Assembly (NCBI GenBank): GCA_003506635.1
Contig: DNZB01000048.1
Location: 11,402 to 41,563 of the forward strand
From: Parvularcula sp.
GTDB lineage: Bacteria; Pseudomonadota; Alphaproteobacteria; Caulobacterales; Parvularculaceae
Length of the DNA: 30,162 nucleotides
Direction of reading: 5' to 3'
Shown here: positions 7,898-15,128 of the stretch, piece by piece
How the letters are laid out: each line of letters opens with the position of its first letter
How positions within the stretch are numbered: the stretch's first letter is position 1
Program-made: the position numbers and the translations under genes
Notes under the pieces: model-generated
Database searches by the model: none
Seen by the model: the letters and a program-made list of their open reading frames with translations, nothing else
Told to the model about the DNA's origin: nothing

Positions 7898-9085
7898 TTA
7901 TGTCGGGTCGTCATGTCCTGCGACCGTCAAGCGCAAAGGCGCGCTTGCGCTGAGCGCCGCGTGCGCGAAACAGGTTTGCTCGCCCATCTTGACCAGTTTC
8001 TGATTTTGATCGAGATCTTCATTCGACGTCAGAAAAACATGCGTGACCAGCGGATCAATCCGCACAAGGGCGCTGTCGTCATTAGGCCCGGCTTCAGAAT
8101 ACCGGGTCTCTTGCGCGACGGCGTAGGATATAAGGTCCTGTTTGACGATCTGCGCATAACGCCCTAATTGGGTCATGAAACAAAACGCGACGCCTGCGGA
8201 GAGATAGTCCATCCCTGATGGGGCCCGCCCGCTCGCCGCGTCGTCGCCGATGAACCTGAAAACGCTGCCGATCGGCTTGAATAGTTGAATCTTGACGTCG
8301 TAAAGTCCCTCCGAAGTCATCTGGAGCGTACCGCGAACATGAAGGCCGCGTTTTTGTTCGGCCTGCAGGCTGCTCCCCGCACCTCCTTCGACGCCGAAGA
8401 GCGCTTCCGCAGATTGCAGCTTGCTCAAGATCGGGCGGCCCTCCGCGAGACTCTCCAGAACACGAATACGATCAAAACTCCCGTGTGGAGGCGGTGGAAT
8501 TTCATCGGTGGTCGAGCGCATTTCCTTCAACGGCCGGATTTCATCGTTAAGTTGCATTGAAAACGCATTCTGCATGGGCGCCGCAAACATTTTCGCCGCA
8601 GCAGAATGCTCAACTGCCCGCGCGACGAGACGATCAAGGGTCGCGTGATCCGCGCCCGCCGCTACGATGCGCAAGTCCGGCGAGGATGCGCCGCCCTTCA
8701 TGGTTCCCTGGATCGCCGAGCCTTCCATTGAATAGTAATTGTCGAGAATTGCGTAAGCTCCCCCAAGATCAACATTCTCCGCACGCGCGAAAGCTCGGAA
8801 CTTCGACATTACGCCGATCGCCAGACCGGCAGTGACGAAGGCAAGCGGGAATGGCGCGACATCGGCGCCGTTCAGATAAGGACCCTCATCGCATGTCAGG
8901 CGCCAAGCCACGCCGGAGGCGCGATGGACGAGCGCTTCCTTTTGCATGCCGGCAAGCGATCTTGCTTGAGTGAGAACGCACTCTTCGCCGCGATAGGACT
9001 GAAGCGGCTCGGGGCGCGGGTCAACCATCGCGCGGAATCCGAGCGGTGTCCCAAGGCTGTCGATAGTCGGCATTTCTCGGCCCAT
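7898..9085 (-). CDS. Tandem OsmC/Ohr-like protein (two OsmC-type domains)
   Basis: About 395 residues from the ATG at 9083-9085; in-frame starts further upstream at 9136 (ATG) and 9160 (TTG) are less likely. Two OsmC-like domains can be seen. In the first (about 77-181) the segments that normally carry the two reactive cysteines read 'FPLAFVTAGLAIGVMSK' and 'RAVEHSAAAKM' and have none. In the second (about 265-390) both are present: C302 in 'GVAFCFMTQLGRYA' and C372 in 'GEQTCFAHAALS'. OsmC/Ohr proteins use such a pair to reduce organic hydroperoxides as homodimers. This protein looks like a covalent dimer with one active-type and one degenerate domain. The peroxidase role is inferred from the cysteines only. 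Confidence 0.68.
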   Translation of the reverse strand: MGREMPTIDSLGTPLGFRAMVDPRPEPLQSYRGEECVLTQARSLAGMQKEALVHRASGVAWRLTCDEGPYLNGADVAPFPLAFVTAGLAIGVMSKFRAFARAENVDLGGAYAILDNYYSMEGSAIQGTMKGGASSPDLRIVAAGADHATLDRLVARAVEHSAAAKMFAAPMQNAFSMQLNDEIRPLKEMRSTTDEIPPPPHGSFDRIRVLESLAEGRPILSKLQSAEALFGVEGGAGSSLQAEQKRGLHVRGTLQMTSEGLYDVKIQLFKPIGSVFRFIGDDAASGRAPSGMDYLSAGVAFCFMTQLGRYAQIVKQDLISYAVAQETRYSEAGPNDDSALVRIDPLVTHVFLTSNEDLDQNQKLVKMGEQTCFAHAALSASAPLRLTVAGHDDPT

Positions 9086-9282
9086 CTCGTATCCGTTGCC
9101 TCCAATCTGGCGCTGTCGAAACCGATTACATGCCATTCGATGACGTTGCAACGACCTCAAATTGTCGCCGGGCCTCGAGACTTTTCTCCTGACGGACGCG
9201 ACATATGGGCGGACGAGGGCCGGTTGCCTGATCCGCCAAACGCATGATTCTTCTCTAAGCGCCCTAATTTCAGGAGGCGCGC

Positions 9283-10087
9283 TTGGAGGGGACGTCGCAT
9301 GGGTGGCTCGATCGGGAATTGTCGGGCTGTCGCTTGCCGGATGCGCGGTTGCAGGGCCGATTGCGTAACTTGCTCGCGAAGATGAGCGTGGCCGTAGGCG
9401 AACCGATCCCGCGCGCCTGCGAGGATTGGGCGGCGACGAAAGCAGCGTATCGGTTCTTTTCGAACGATCGCTTCTGCGAGCATGAGATTCTGGCTGGCCA
9501 TTTCGACGCGACGCGCGGGTGATTTGAGACGACGGCAGGCTCTGTTCTCGTGCTGCATGACAGGACGGAATTCTCCTGGCGGCGGGAAAATCCGGAGGCG
9601 ATCGTGGCGACGGTCCGCGCCAACAGCGGCAAAGACGCCGTTGGGCGTCCGCGGCTCCATACAGTCTGCGGTCTCTTGCTTCACGACAGCCTCGCCGTGA
9701 CGACGGACAGGCCTACCGCTCGGCCTGACAGCGGCGAAATTCTGGAGCCGAAGAAAGTTCAAGGGCGCGGACGCGTTGAAGAAGACGATCAACCTGACGC
9801 GGGTTCCGATCGAAGAAAAGGAGAGCATGCGCTGGCTGGAAGGCGTTCGCCGGTCAACCGAATTGCTCGGGAGCCCCGACCGGCTCGTACATGTCGGCGA
9901 TCGGGACAGCGACATCTACGAGATATTCTGCCTCGGTGAAGAGCTTGGGACGAAGTTCCTCGTGCGCGCCTGCATCGATCGGCTGGCGGAAAACCGACAT
10001 CGAAAAGTCTTGCAGACGTTCGAGGAGTCGCGCCTGACATACATTCATCTCGGCGGGCTGCTCGGAATGAACCCTGTGTGTAATTGA
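9283..10087 (+). pseudogene. Decayed IS4-family (Tn5/IS50-like) transposase
   Basis: Fragments in order match an IS4/IS50-type DDE transposase. 'ARLQGRLRNLLAKMS' and 'CEDWAATKAAYRFFSND' form the N-terminal part. An in-frame TGA at 9520-9522 follows. Then come 'VLHDRTEFSWRRENPEA' (first catalytic Asp) and 'LHTVCGLLLHDSLAVTTD'. Near 9712 one extra base shifts the frame. The next frame continues 'LGLTAAKFWSRRKFKGADAL', 'IEEKESMRWLEGVRRS' and 'HVGDRDSDIYEIF' (second catalytic Asp). The match stops soon after 'FLVRACIDRLAENRH', so the C-terminal part with the catalytic Glu (Y-R-E-K region) is missing. AGGAGG at 9272-9277 precedes a TTG start. I could not find terminal inverted repeats or a target duplication. 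It is a relic that cannot transpose itself. Confidence 0.85.
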
Positions 10088-10581
10088 AAGGTTCGCCGCG
10101 CGGTTACGTTCACCGAGAAGCAGGGCGAGGAATGCATAAGAGCCGCCGCGCAGGCCGGCGTGCGCCGACAAGCGAAAGATTCGCGGCGCCGCTGGGGATC
10201 GCTCATCGCTTTCATGGTAGAAGCGTTGTTACATTGCGACCCAAAATCGAAATAGTCACATTATATCAATGCCTTAATGATTTTCCGCGATTCCGCCACT
10301 GGGCACCATTAATGCAAATAACATTCTGTTTTTATTGTACTTTTTTGTACTAGGAAAATTTCTACCAACCAGTCTACCAACGCTTCTATTCTCGTCGGCG
10401 AAAGTCATGCCGACCGCAATAGTTCGGTTGGCAGACCTTTCTCGATCTTCCGCGTCATATCGGCGTGCAAATCGTGCTTGGCGTTCTTATCGCGACACTG
10501 CGCTGTCTCGCTGCCGCATGACGCAAGCTCGTGTAGCCCGATCCGGCGACCGAAAGAGAATGCATATCATCTCTCCAATAG
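10088..10581. other. Gene-free stretch, partly AT-rich
   Basis: About 500 bp with no convincing coding potential in either strand. The centre (roughly 10240-10395) is clearly richer in A/T than the surroundings. It contains a direct repeat TTGTAC (10335-10340 and 10345-10350) and a tandem TCTACCAAC (10361-10369 and 10373-10381, period 12). It follows the truncated transposase and precedes the terminator of the cupin gene, so it may be leftover mobile-element or boundary DNA. I see no tRNA or attachment site. Confidence 0.5.
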
Positions 10582-10606
10582 AAAAAACGCCGACTTTCGC
10601 CGGCGT
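10582..10606 (-). terminator. Intrinsic terminator of the cupin gene
   Basis: Read on the minus strand, ACGCCGGC-GAAA-GTCGGCGT forms an 8-bp stem (one G-U pair) with a GAAA tetraloop, followed directly by a run of six T. It lies about 50 bp after the stop of the minus-strand bicupin gene and marks the left end of the LacI-type regulon. Confidence 0.85.
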
Positions 10607-10657
10607 GACAAGTACAGGGAGGATGAATGTTGGGAAGGCCCCGCTGCTCCGCAGCGT

Positions 10658-11722
10658 CTACGAAGCCATCTTCGCCAAGTTTTGCTTCTGCTCAATCAAT
10701 TGATCGTCAATCCAAATAGGAGCCGCGGGCGAATCTCCGCCCCGCACGACGAACAAAGTCACCCCATTCTCGGAGTTTGACCACCAGCTGCGAACGAGGG
10801 TCTTCGGGACCGTGATGGTGTCGCCTTTTTCAAGTTCGAGATATTTGTCGCCCCAGAACAGCGTGACGGCGCCGTCCTGAATGAACACCACCTCTTCCTC
10901 ACTTCGGGAATGCGGCGGAATCCGACCGCTCTTCTCAAAGACGATCTTGCGAAAATGGAATCCATGCGGGTTCGACATCTTGCCCGCGTGAATACGCTCC
11001 GCCTCGTTCGCCGGACCCAGGATCGCGGCTTCGGAAACGCCTTTCGAATGTTGGGCGAGGTCGGTCGTGCGGCTGAGTATGGCGTCGCCCGCCTTGAGCA
11101 CGCACGCGTTCATTTCGGCGGCGCTCATGCGGCGAAAATTCTTCAGGTCATCATGCGAGGTCGGCCGGCAGGGTTCATCGCCTTCAGGAATTTTCTCACC
11201 GGCGCGCGTGTCCACCAGTCGGCCGGCGCGTGTAAGAACGAGACCGTAGTCTTTTGCCTCTTCGAAAACATAAGGCGCCCAAGTGACATGACCCGGGTCG
11301 TCGCGGCCGAGAATGGCGAAGAGGAAGCTCTCCTCCTCCGACACGCATTCAAACCCGCGAAACACATTGACCGGTATTGAGATGACGTCGCCGGCATGAA
11401 GGATCGCCTCGCCGTCCGTGGCGTCATGTCCCCACCTGAAGGCCCATGATCCTGAGTGAACGAGGAATACTTCCTCTGTCTCGTGGCTATGCTGAGAATT
11501 AAGGCAGCCTTTCGGTTGGCGCGCGCCCCCGATATTGAAGCCGTGTGGGATTTTCACATGCACATGCTGGCCGGGGCTCTCCGCGACCCCGGGGCCGATG
11601 ATGCAGAAATTTTCCTTCCGGTCGCTCCCAGGGGTTCTTGCATCGATGAACGCCGTTTTGCAGGCGATCAAGTCGCGATAACGGACGAGCCGCGCCTTCA
11701 TCTCGTCGACGGAGAAAGTCAT
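10658..11722 (-). CDS. Bicupin protein, dioxygenase-like
   Basis: The 354-residue protein has two cupin barrels. The N-terminal cupin has H78-x-H80-x3-E84-x6-G91 ('QHSHETEEVFLVHSG'), three of the usual four metal ligands. At the position of the fourth ligand (normally His in the second cupin motif) there is R122. In the C-terminal cupin the motif reads H271-x-R273-x3-E277, and the fourth position is R311, so metal binding there is doubtful. The layout resembles bicupin dioxygenases (gentisate or quercetin type), but the substrate is not recognisable. A cupin isomerase or regulator-like role is also possible. A promoter with an embedded copy of the palindromic operator lies 36 bp upstream, and a strong terminator follows. 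Confidence 0.72.
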   Translation of the reverse strand: MTFSVDEMKARLVRYRDLIACKTAFIDARTPGSDRKENFCIIGPGVAESPGQHVHVKIPHGFNIGGARQPKGCLNSQHSHETEEVFLVHSGSWAFRWGHDATDGEAILHAGDVISIPVNVFRGFECVSEEESFLFAILGRDDPGHVTWAPYVFEEAKDYGLVLTRAGRLVDTRAGEKIPEGDEPCRPTSHDDLKNFRRMSAAEMNACVLKAGDAILSRTTDLAQHSKGVSEAAILGPANEAERIHAGKMSNPHGFHFRKIVFEKSGRIPPHSRSEEEVVFIQDGAVTLFWGDKYLELEKGDTITVPKTLVRSWWSNSENGVTLFVVRGGDSPAAPIWIDDQLIEQKQNLAKMAS

Positions 11723-11757
11723 GTACGGCCCCCAGGGATCATGTGCGTCGGCGCTGA

Positions 11758-11786
11758 AATGTACTTCGAATGCAATTCTTGATCAA
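11758..11786 (-). promoter_or_regulatory. Promoter with embedded LacI-type operator (cupin gene)
   Basis: On the minus strand TTGATC (11781-11786) and TACATT (11758-11763) are 17 bp apart. The 16-mer TGTACTTCGAATGCAA (11760-11775, plus strand) fills the spacer, and its outer bases form part of the -10 box. A repressor bound here would exclude RNA polymerase. Confidence 0.62.
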
Positions 11787-11804
11787 GCAAAGTCGCCTGC
11801 TGCA

Positions 11805-12254
11805 TTACCGCCGGTCGTCCCAGCCTTTGCCGTCGAGCAGATCGCGGCCCATCTGCCGGAAGGCGTCGATGATATCGAGGTGGACCCAGTTTTCGACGCA
11901 GTCGCCGTTTTCGTCGAAGCGCCAAAAATCCATATATTTCAATTTGATACGCTTGCCGGTCGCCGGCATGCCGAGGAAGTCTCCCGAATGGGTCGCTTCA
12001 ACCGTTCCATAAGCCGCGACGAGATCGCCATCCTCGAGAATAAGATCGATGGTCGTGAATTTGTCCTTGAAGGCGCTGAGGAACGGCCTTTGCCAGCCGT
12101 CCTGGAACTCCTTGAGGCTCGACTTGGTCCCGGGTCCCGCCCCGCCCCGCCAGACGAAATTGTCAGCGAAATGCGCGCCGATTCCATCGATTACATGCCG
12201 ATTGAGCGCATCATTCATGGCGATGATCCGCTCTTTGTAGGATGTCTTTTCCAT
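11805..12254 (-). CDS. SnoaL/NTF2-like protein (single domain)
   Basis: About 149 residues from the ATG at 12252-12254. An upstream in-frame ATG at 12321-12323 lies inside the operator and upstream of the predicted transcription start, so it is rejected. The fold is the SnoaL-like alpha+beta barrel of the NTF2 superfamily: an N-terminal helix pair, 'DNFVWRGGAGPGTKSSLKEF', and a C-terminal 'YMDFWRFDENGDCVENWVHL'. The same signature (M-D-F-W-R ... E-N-W-V) is in the C-terminal domains of the genes at 17093 and 24294. The superfamily contains cofactor-free isomerases, cyclases, dehydratases, hydrolases and lyases. The reaction here is unknown. Confidence 0.8.
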   Translation of the reverse strand: MEKTSYKERIIAMNDALNRHVIDGIGAHFADNFVWRGGAGPGTKSSLKEFQDGWQRPFLSAFKDKFTTIDLILEDGDLVAAYGTVEATHSGDFLGMPATGKRIKLKYMDFWRFDENGDCVENWVHLDIIDAFRQMGRDLLDGKGWDDRR

Positions 12255-12298
12255 CGTAAATCCGTTCGCGCCCGACGTTTCATCCGCCGTCGGCGTCT

Positions 12299-12340
12299 TC
12301 TGTAGACTTTTTTGCATTCGCATGCAATCTGGATTAACGC
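12299..12340. promoter_or_regulatory. Divergent promoters sharing one LacI-type operator
   Basis: TTGCATTCGCATGCAA (12312-12327) differs from the perfect palindrome by one base. On the minus strand TTGCAT (12322-12327) pairs at 17 bp with TACAGA (12299-12304). On the plus strand TTGCAT (12312-12317) pairs at 17 bp with TAACGC (12335-12340). The operator halves are therefore the two -35 boxes, so one bound dimer could silence both SnoaL-like genes. Confidence 0.6.
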
Positions 12341-12376
12341 GCGGACCGCCTTAGCGGCGCGGAACATGGACGCCTT

Positions 12377-13468
12377 ATGAAGACTTCGACGCCGATCACG
12401 ACTGTCGCCACGACGGACATCGCCGACTTGCTCAATCCTTCGCCTCTGGGCCGGCGCATGCCGATGGCGGGGTTCGATGAGGAATTCGTCGATATCGCCG
12501 ACTACATCATCCGCATCACCGATCGCATCTGGCACGAAAAGAAGATCGACCTTTGCCTCCGGTATTATTCAGAAGACAGCGTCATCCACACGCTCACCGG
12601 CGATATCGTCGGCGCCAAGACCGTCGAGGCGAATACCCATGCGACGCTCAAGGCATTTCCAGACAGAACGCTTGACGGCGATAACGTCATCTGGTCGGGC
12701 GACGATCGCGAGGGCTATTATTCTTCGCACCTGATCACGAGCCGGATGACTAATCTCGGCGCATCTGATTTCGGGCCGGCTACTGGCAAGCGCGTTCGTA
12801 TACGAACGATTGCTGATTGCCTGTGCCTCAAGAACAAGATCATTGAGGAGTGGCTTGTTCGCGACAATGCGGCGTTGGTGTTGCAGCTCGGTTTCGACCT
12901 TACGAAGACAGCCCGTTCGCAAGCGAGCGCGGATCGGGATGGGAGCCGGAACCTTATCGCCGCTTTGGCGCAATGGCGCGATGATTGCGGGCGCGACGCC
13001 GCAAGACCAATCTCAGGCTCGGCGCTTCCTTCGCCTGAGCGCGAGCCGGCGGCGTTCGCCGAAGCCGTATTCGGATCGATCTGGAATGGGCGGCGTGTCG
13101 AACTTCTGCCAGCCGCTTTCGATTTCCGCGTCGGCGCGCATTTGACCGCCGGCCGCGACCTATATGGGACCGTCGAGTATCGTGAATACATCGAGCAGGT
13201 CGTCACCGCCATTCCCGATCTCAAGGTCCGCGTTGATCATGTGGCGGACATTCCTTATCTCGCCGACGCGCGCGACATTGCTGTTCGATGGTCCCTGTCA
13301 GGAACGCATCAGGGTGATGGCGCCTTTGGGCCGGCTTCCGGCGCGCCGATTTACATCATGGGCGTCACGCATTGGCGCGTCGTGAACGGGCGCATCCGGG
13401 AAGAGTGGACAGTCTTTGATGAACTCGCGGTTCTGCGGCAGATCGAAACCCAGCGCCTGAACGAATGA
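12377..13468 (+). CDS. Two-domain SnoaL/NTF2-like protein
   Basis: The 363-residue protein is a tandem of two SnoaL-like domains joined by a polar linker (about 180-215). Domain 1 (about 35-175) contains 'YYSEDSVIHTLTGDIVGAKT' and ends 'LCLKNKIIEEWLVRDNAAL'. Domain 2 (about 220-360) contains 'AGRDLYGTVEYREYIEQV' and ends 'HWRVVNGRIREEWTVFDEL'. The I/R-x-E-E/N-W ending is the standard last strand of such domains. It is preceded by the shared operator at 12312-12327. The following amidohydrolase gene overlaps it by four bases (ATGA), so the two act together. An alternative start at residue 29 is possible. No family member with a known reaction is recognisable. Confidence 0.8.
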   Translation: MKTSTPITTVATTDIADLLNPSPLGRRMPMAGFDEEFVDIADYIIRITDRIWHEKKIDLCLRYYSEDSVIHTLTGDIVGAKTVEANTHATLKAFPDRTLDGDNVIWSGDDREGYYSSHLITSRMTNLGASDFGPATGKRVRIRTIADCLCLKNKIIEEWLVRDNAALVLQLGFDLTKTARSQASADRDGSRNLIAALAQWRDDCGRDAARPISGSALPSPEREPAAFAEAVFGSIWNGRRVELLPAAFDFRVGAHLTAGRDLYGTVEYREYIEQVVTAIPDLKVRVDHVADIPYLADARDIAVRWSLSGTHQGDGAFGPASGAPIYIMGVTHWRVVNGRIREEWTVFDELAVLRQIETQRLNE

Positions 13469-14421
13469 CAGCGAAGCCGAAAATTTTCGATGCGCACCAC
13501 CATCTATGGTCGCTCACCGCTTGTCATTATCCCTGGTTGATGGCGCGCGGCGCCCGCCGCTTCTTCGGTGACCCGACGCCGATCCAGAGAGATTACCTCA
13601 TTGACGAGTTTATGGGGGATGCCGCCGACTTTGAATTGGTCGGCTCAACGCACATTCAGGTCGGGACCAAGGAAGAGGATGCCGTCATTGAAACGAAATG
13701 GCTTCAGGACGTAAATTCCAGAAGCGGCGGCATCCCAACCGCCATCGTCGCCTTTGCCGATCTCCGGCGCCCTGACCTAGACCAACTCCTGAGCGCTCAT
13801 TCGGCTTCAGCAGCCTTTCGCGGCGTTCGGCAAATCGTCGGTCGGCACCCAAGCGAAGACGGCAAGGCCGGAACGGCTGCGCTTCTTGATGATCCTCGTT
13901 TCTTGCGTGGGCTCAAGCTGCTCGAGCGACGGAAGCTGACGTTTGACCTGCAATTGACTGAGAACCAATATTGGGGCGCCTTGCGCCTGTTTGGCCATTC
14001 GCCGGAACTCAAGACCTCGCTTTGCCATTTCGCTTCGCCGTGGGATCTCTCGAAGGACGGGTTCGGGCGGTGGCGAGAGGCAATGCGCGCATTTTCGGAA
14101 TTGCCGCAGATGTCGATCAAGTTTTCGGGGTTCGGCATGTTCAAACCGGACTGGACCATCGATGACGTCAAGCCATACGTCGATACTGCGCTTGAACTCT
14201 TCGGCCCAAAGCGCTGCATGACGGGATCGAATTTCCCGGTCGACAAACTCTACGGCGGCTACGAACGCATATGGCGGGCCGTCGATGCGCTCATCACGGA
14301 TTCTTCTGCGCGCGATCGCGTTGCGATTGAAAACGCGGTGGATTTCTACTCGGCCCCGCTCGCCGCGAGCCGCTCAAAGTCCGTCCGCAGCGCGCGCGCG
14401 CCTTCGAGAATGAAGGCATGA
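13465..14421 (+). CDS. COG3618-type metal-dependent hydrolase (amidohydrolase 2 family, lactonase-like)
   Basis: The 318-residue TIM-barrel hydrolase begins 'KIFDAHHHLW' (metal-binding H11 and H13). It has a histidine in 'SLCHFASPWD' (about 188) and ends its barrel with 'CMTGSNFPVDKLYGGYERI' (catalytic D260). This is the pattern of the amidohydrolase_2 / COG3618 group, which includes fuconolactonase and 2-pyrone-4,6-dicarboxylate lactonase. A lactonase or C-C/ester hydrolase step is therefore likely. The start codon overlaps the stop of the upstream two-domain SnoaL gene. The last ~25 residues (after 'NAVDFYS') are rich in Ser/Arg and coincide with the antisense 3' end of the aldolase gene. 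They look like a read-through extension rather than a family feature. Confidence 0.86.
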   Translation: MTAKPKIFDAHHHLWSLTACHYPWLMARGARRFFGDPTPIQRDYLIDEFMGDAADFELVGSTHIQVGTKEEDAVIETKWLQDVNSRSGGIPTAIVAFADLRRPDLDQLLSAHSASAAFRGVRQIVGRHPSEDGKAGTAALLDDPRFLRGLKLLERRKLTFDLQLTENQYWGALRLFGHSPELKTSLCHFASPWDLSKDGFGRWREAMRAFSELPQMSIKFSGFGMFKPDWTIDDVKPYVDTALELFGPKRCMTGSNFPVDKLYGGYERIWRAVDALITDSSARDRVAIENAVDFYSAPLAASRSKSVRSARAPSRMKA

Positions 14422-15128
14422 TCCGACTTCAGGATGAAGAGTGAGGCGCCGGCCTTGCGCCACCGCGGGATTTCGTTGAGGTCGCCGACGAACATGCCGA
14501 CGGGCCGCTGGTGACTTATCCCCGCCGTGCAGATCAGCTGAACAGCGTCAATAACGACATCGTCCGTCGGCGAAGCGGCGCCAAGAGCGACCGTCAGATC
14601 GATGCGGCCGACGAACAGGCAATCGACGCCCTCGACGCCGGCGATCGCATCGATATCGCGCAGCGCTTCAAGATCTTCTATCTGCGCGATCACCGCCGTT
14701 TCAGCGTTCGAGCGCTTCAGATGTTCGCTCATCGGCCGGGTCGTGTAGCCAGCCGCGCGCGACGACCCCGCAAACCCGCGCCCGCCGGCGCCATAGCGGC
14801 ATGCGGCTGACAATCCTTCCGCTTCCTCCCGGCTGCGGATATGCGGCGCAACAATCCCCACGGCGCCGCAATCAAGCGCGTTGAGAATGTGTTCCGGCGC
14901 GGAAGATGGCGGGCGCACCAGCGCCGGCATGTCGCTTGCGCGCAAGGAGGAAAGACAGGCGTCGATCGACAGGCGATCGAAGGGCGCGTGTTCGGCGTCG
15001 ATACAGACGCAATCGAGCCCTGTCAGGCCGAGGACGTCAGCAACGATAGGCGACGGCGTCTTCACCCAGGCGCCGATCAACGGCTCTCTCGCCAACAGTC
15101 GAGACCTGAAGGATGATGTGCGTGTCAC
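14346..15128 (-). CDS. HpcH/HpaI-family aldolase
   Basis: About 260 residues, class II (metal-dependent) 2-oxo acid aldolase family. Visible residues are 'CIDAEHAPFD' with the base H47, R72 in 'PALVRPP', the metal ligand E151 in 'AQIEDLEAL', and metal ligand D177 in 'FVGRIDLTVALG'. These enzymes cleave 4-hydroxy-2-oxo acids into pyruvate (or another 2-oxo acid) and an aldehyde. I chose the GTG at 15126-15128, which overlaps the upstream stop (GTGA) behind a GGGGCAGGG stretch. An ATG at 15141-15143 is the alternative. It is the last gene of the hydrolase/MetE-like/aldolase operon. Its 3' end overlaps the convergent amidohydrolase gene by 76 bp. Confidence 0.88.
   Translation of the reverse strand: MTRTSSFRSRLLAREPLIGAWVKTPSPIVADVLGLTGLDCVCIDAEHAPFDRLSIDACLSSLRASDMPALVRPPSSAPEHILNALDCGAVGIVAPHIRSREEAEGLSAACRYGAGGRGFAGSSRAAGYTTRPMSEHLKRSNAETAVIAQIEDLEALRDIDAIAGVEGVDCLFVGRIDLTVALGAASPTDDVVIDAVQLICTAGISHQRPVGMFVGDLNEIPRWRKAGASLFILKSDHAFILEGARALRTDFERLAASGAE

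Noticed and set aside
10084..10703. Two overlapping plus-strand open frames of 89 and 122 codons after the transposase relic
   Set aside because: Low-complexity translations, no ribosome-binding site, and the second runs through the cupin terminator and into the antisense of the cupin gene.
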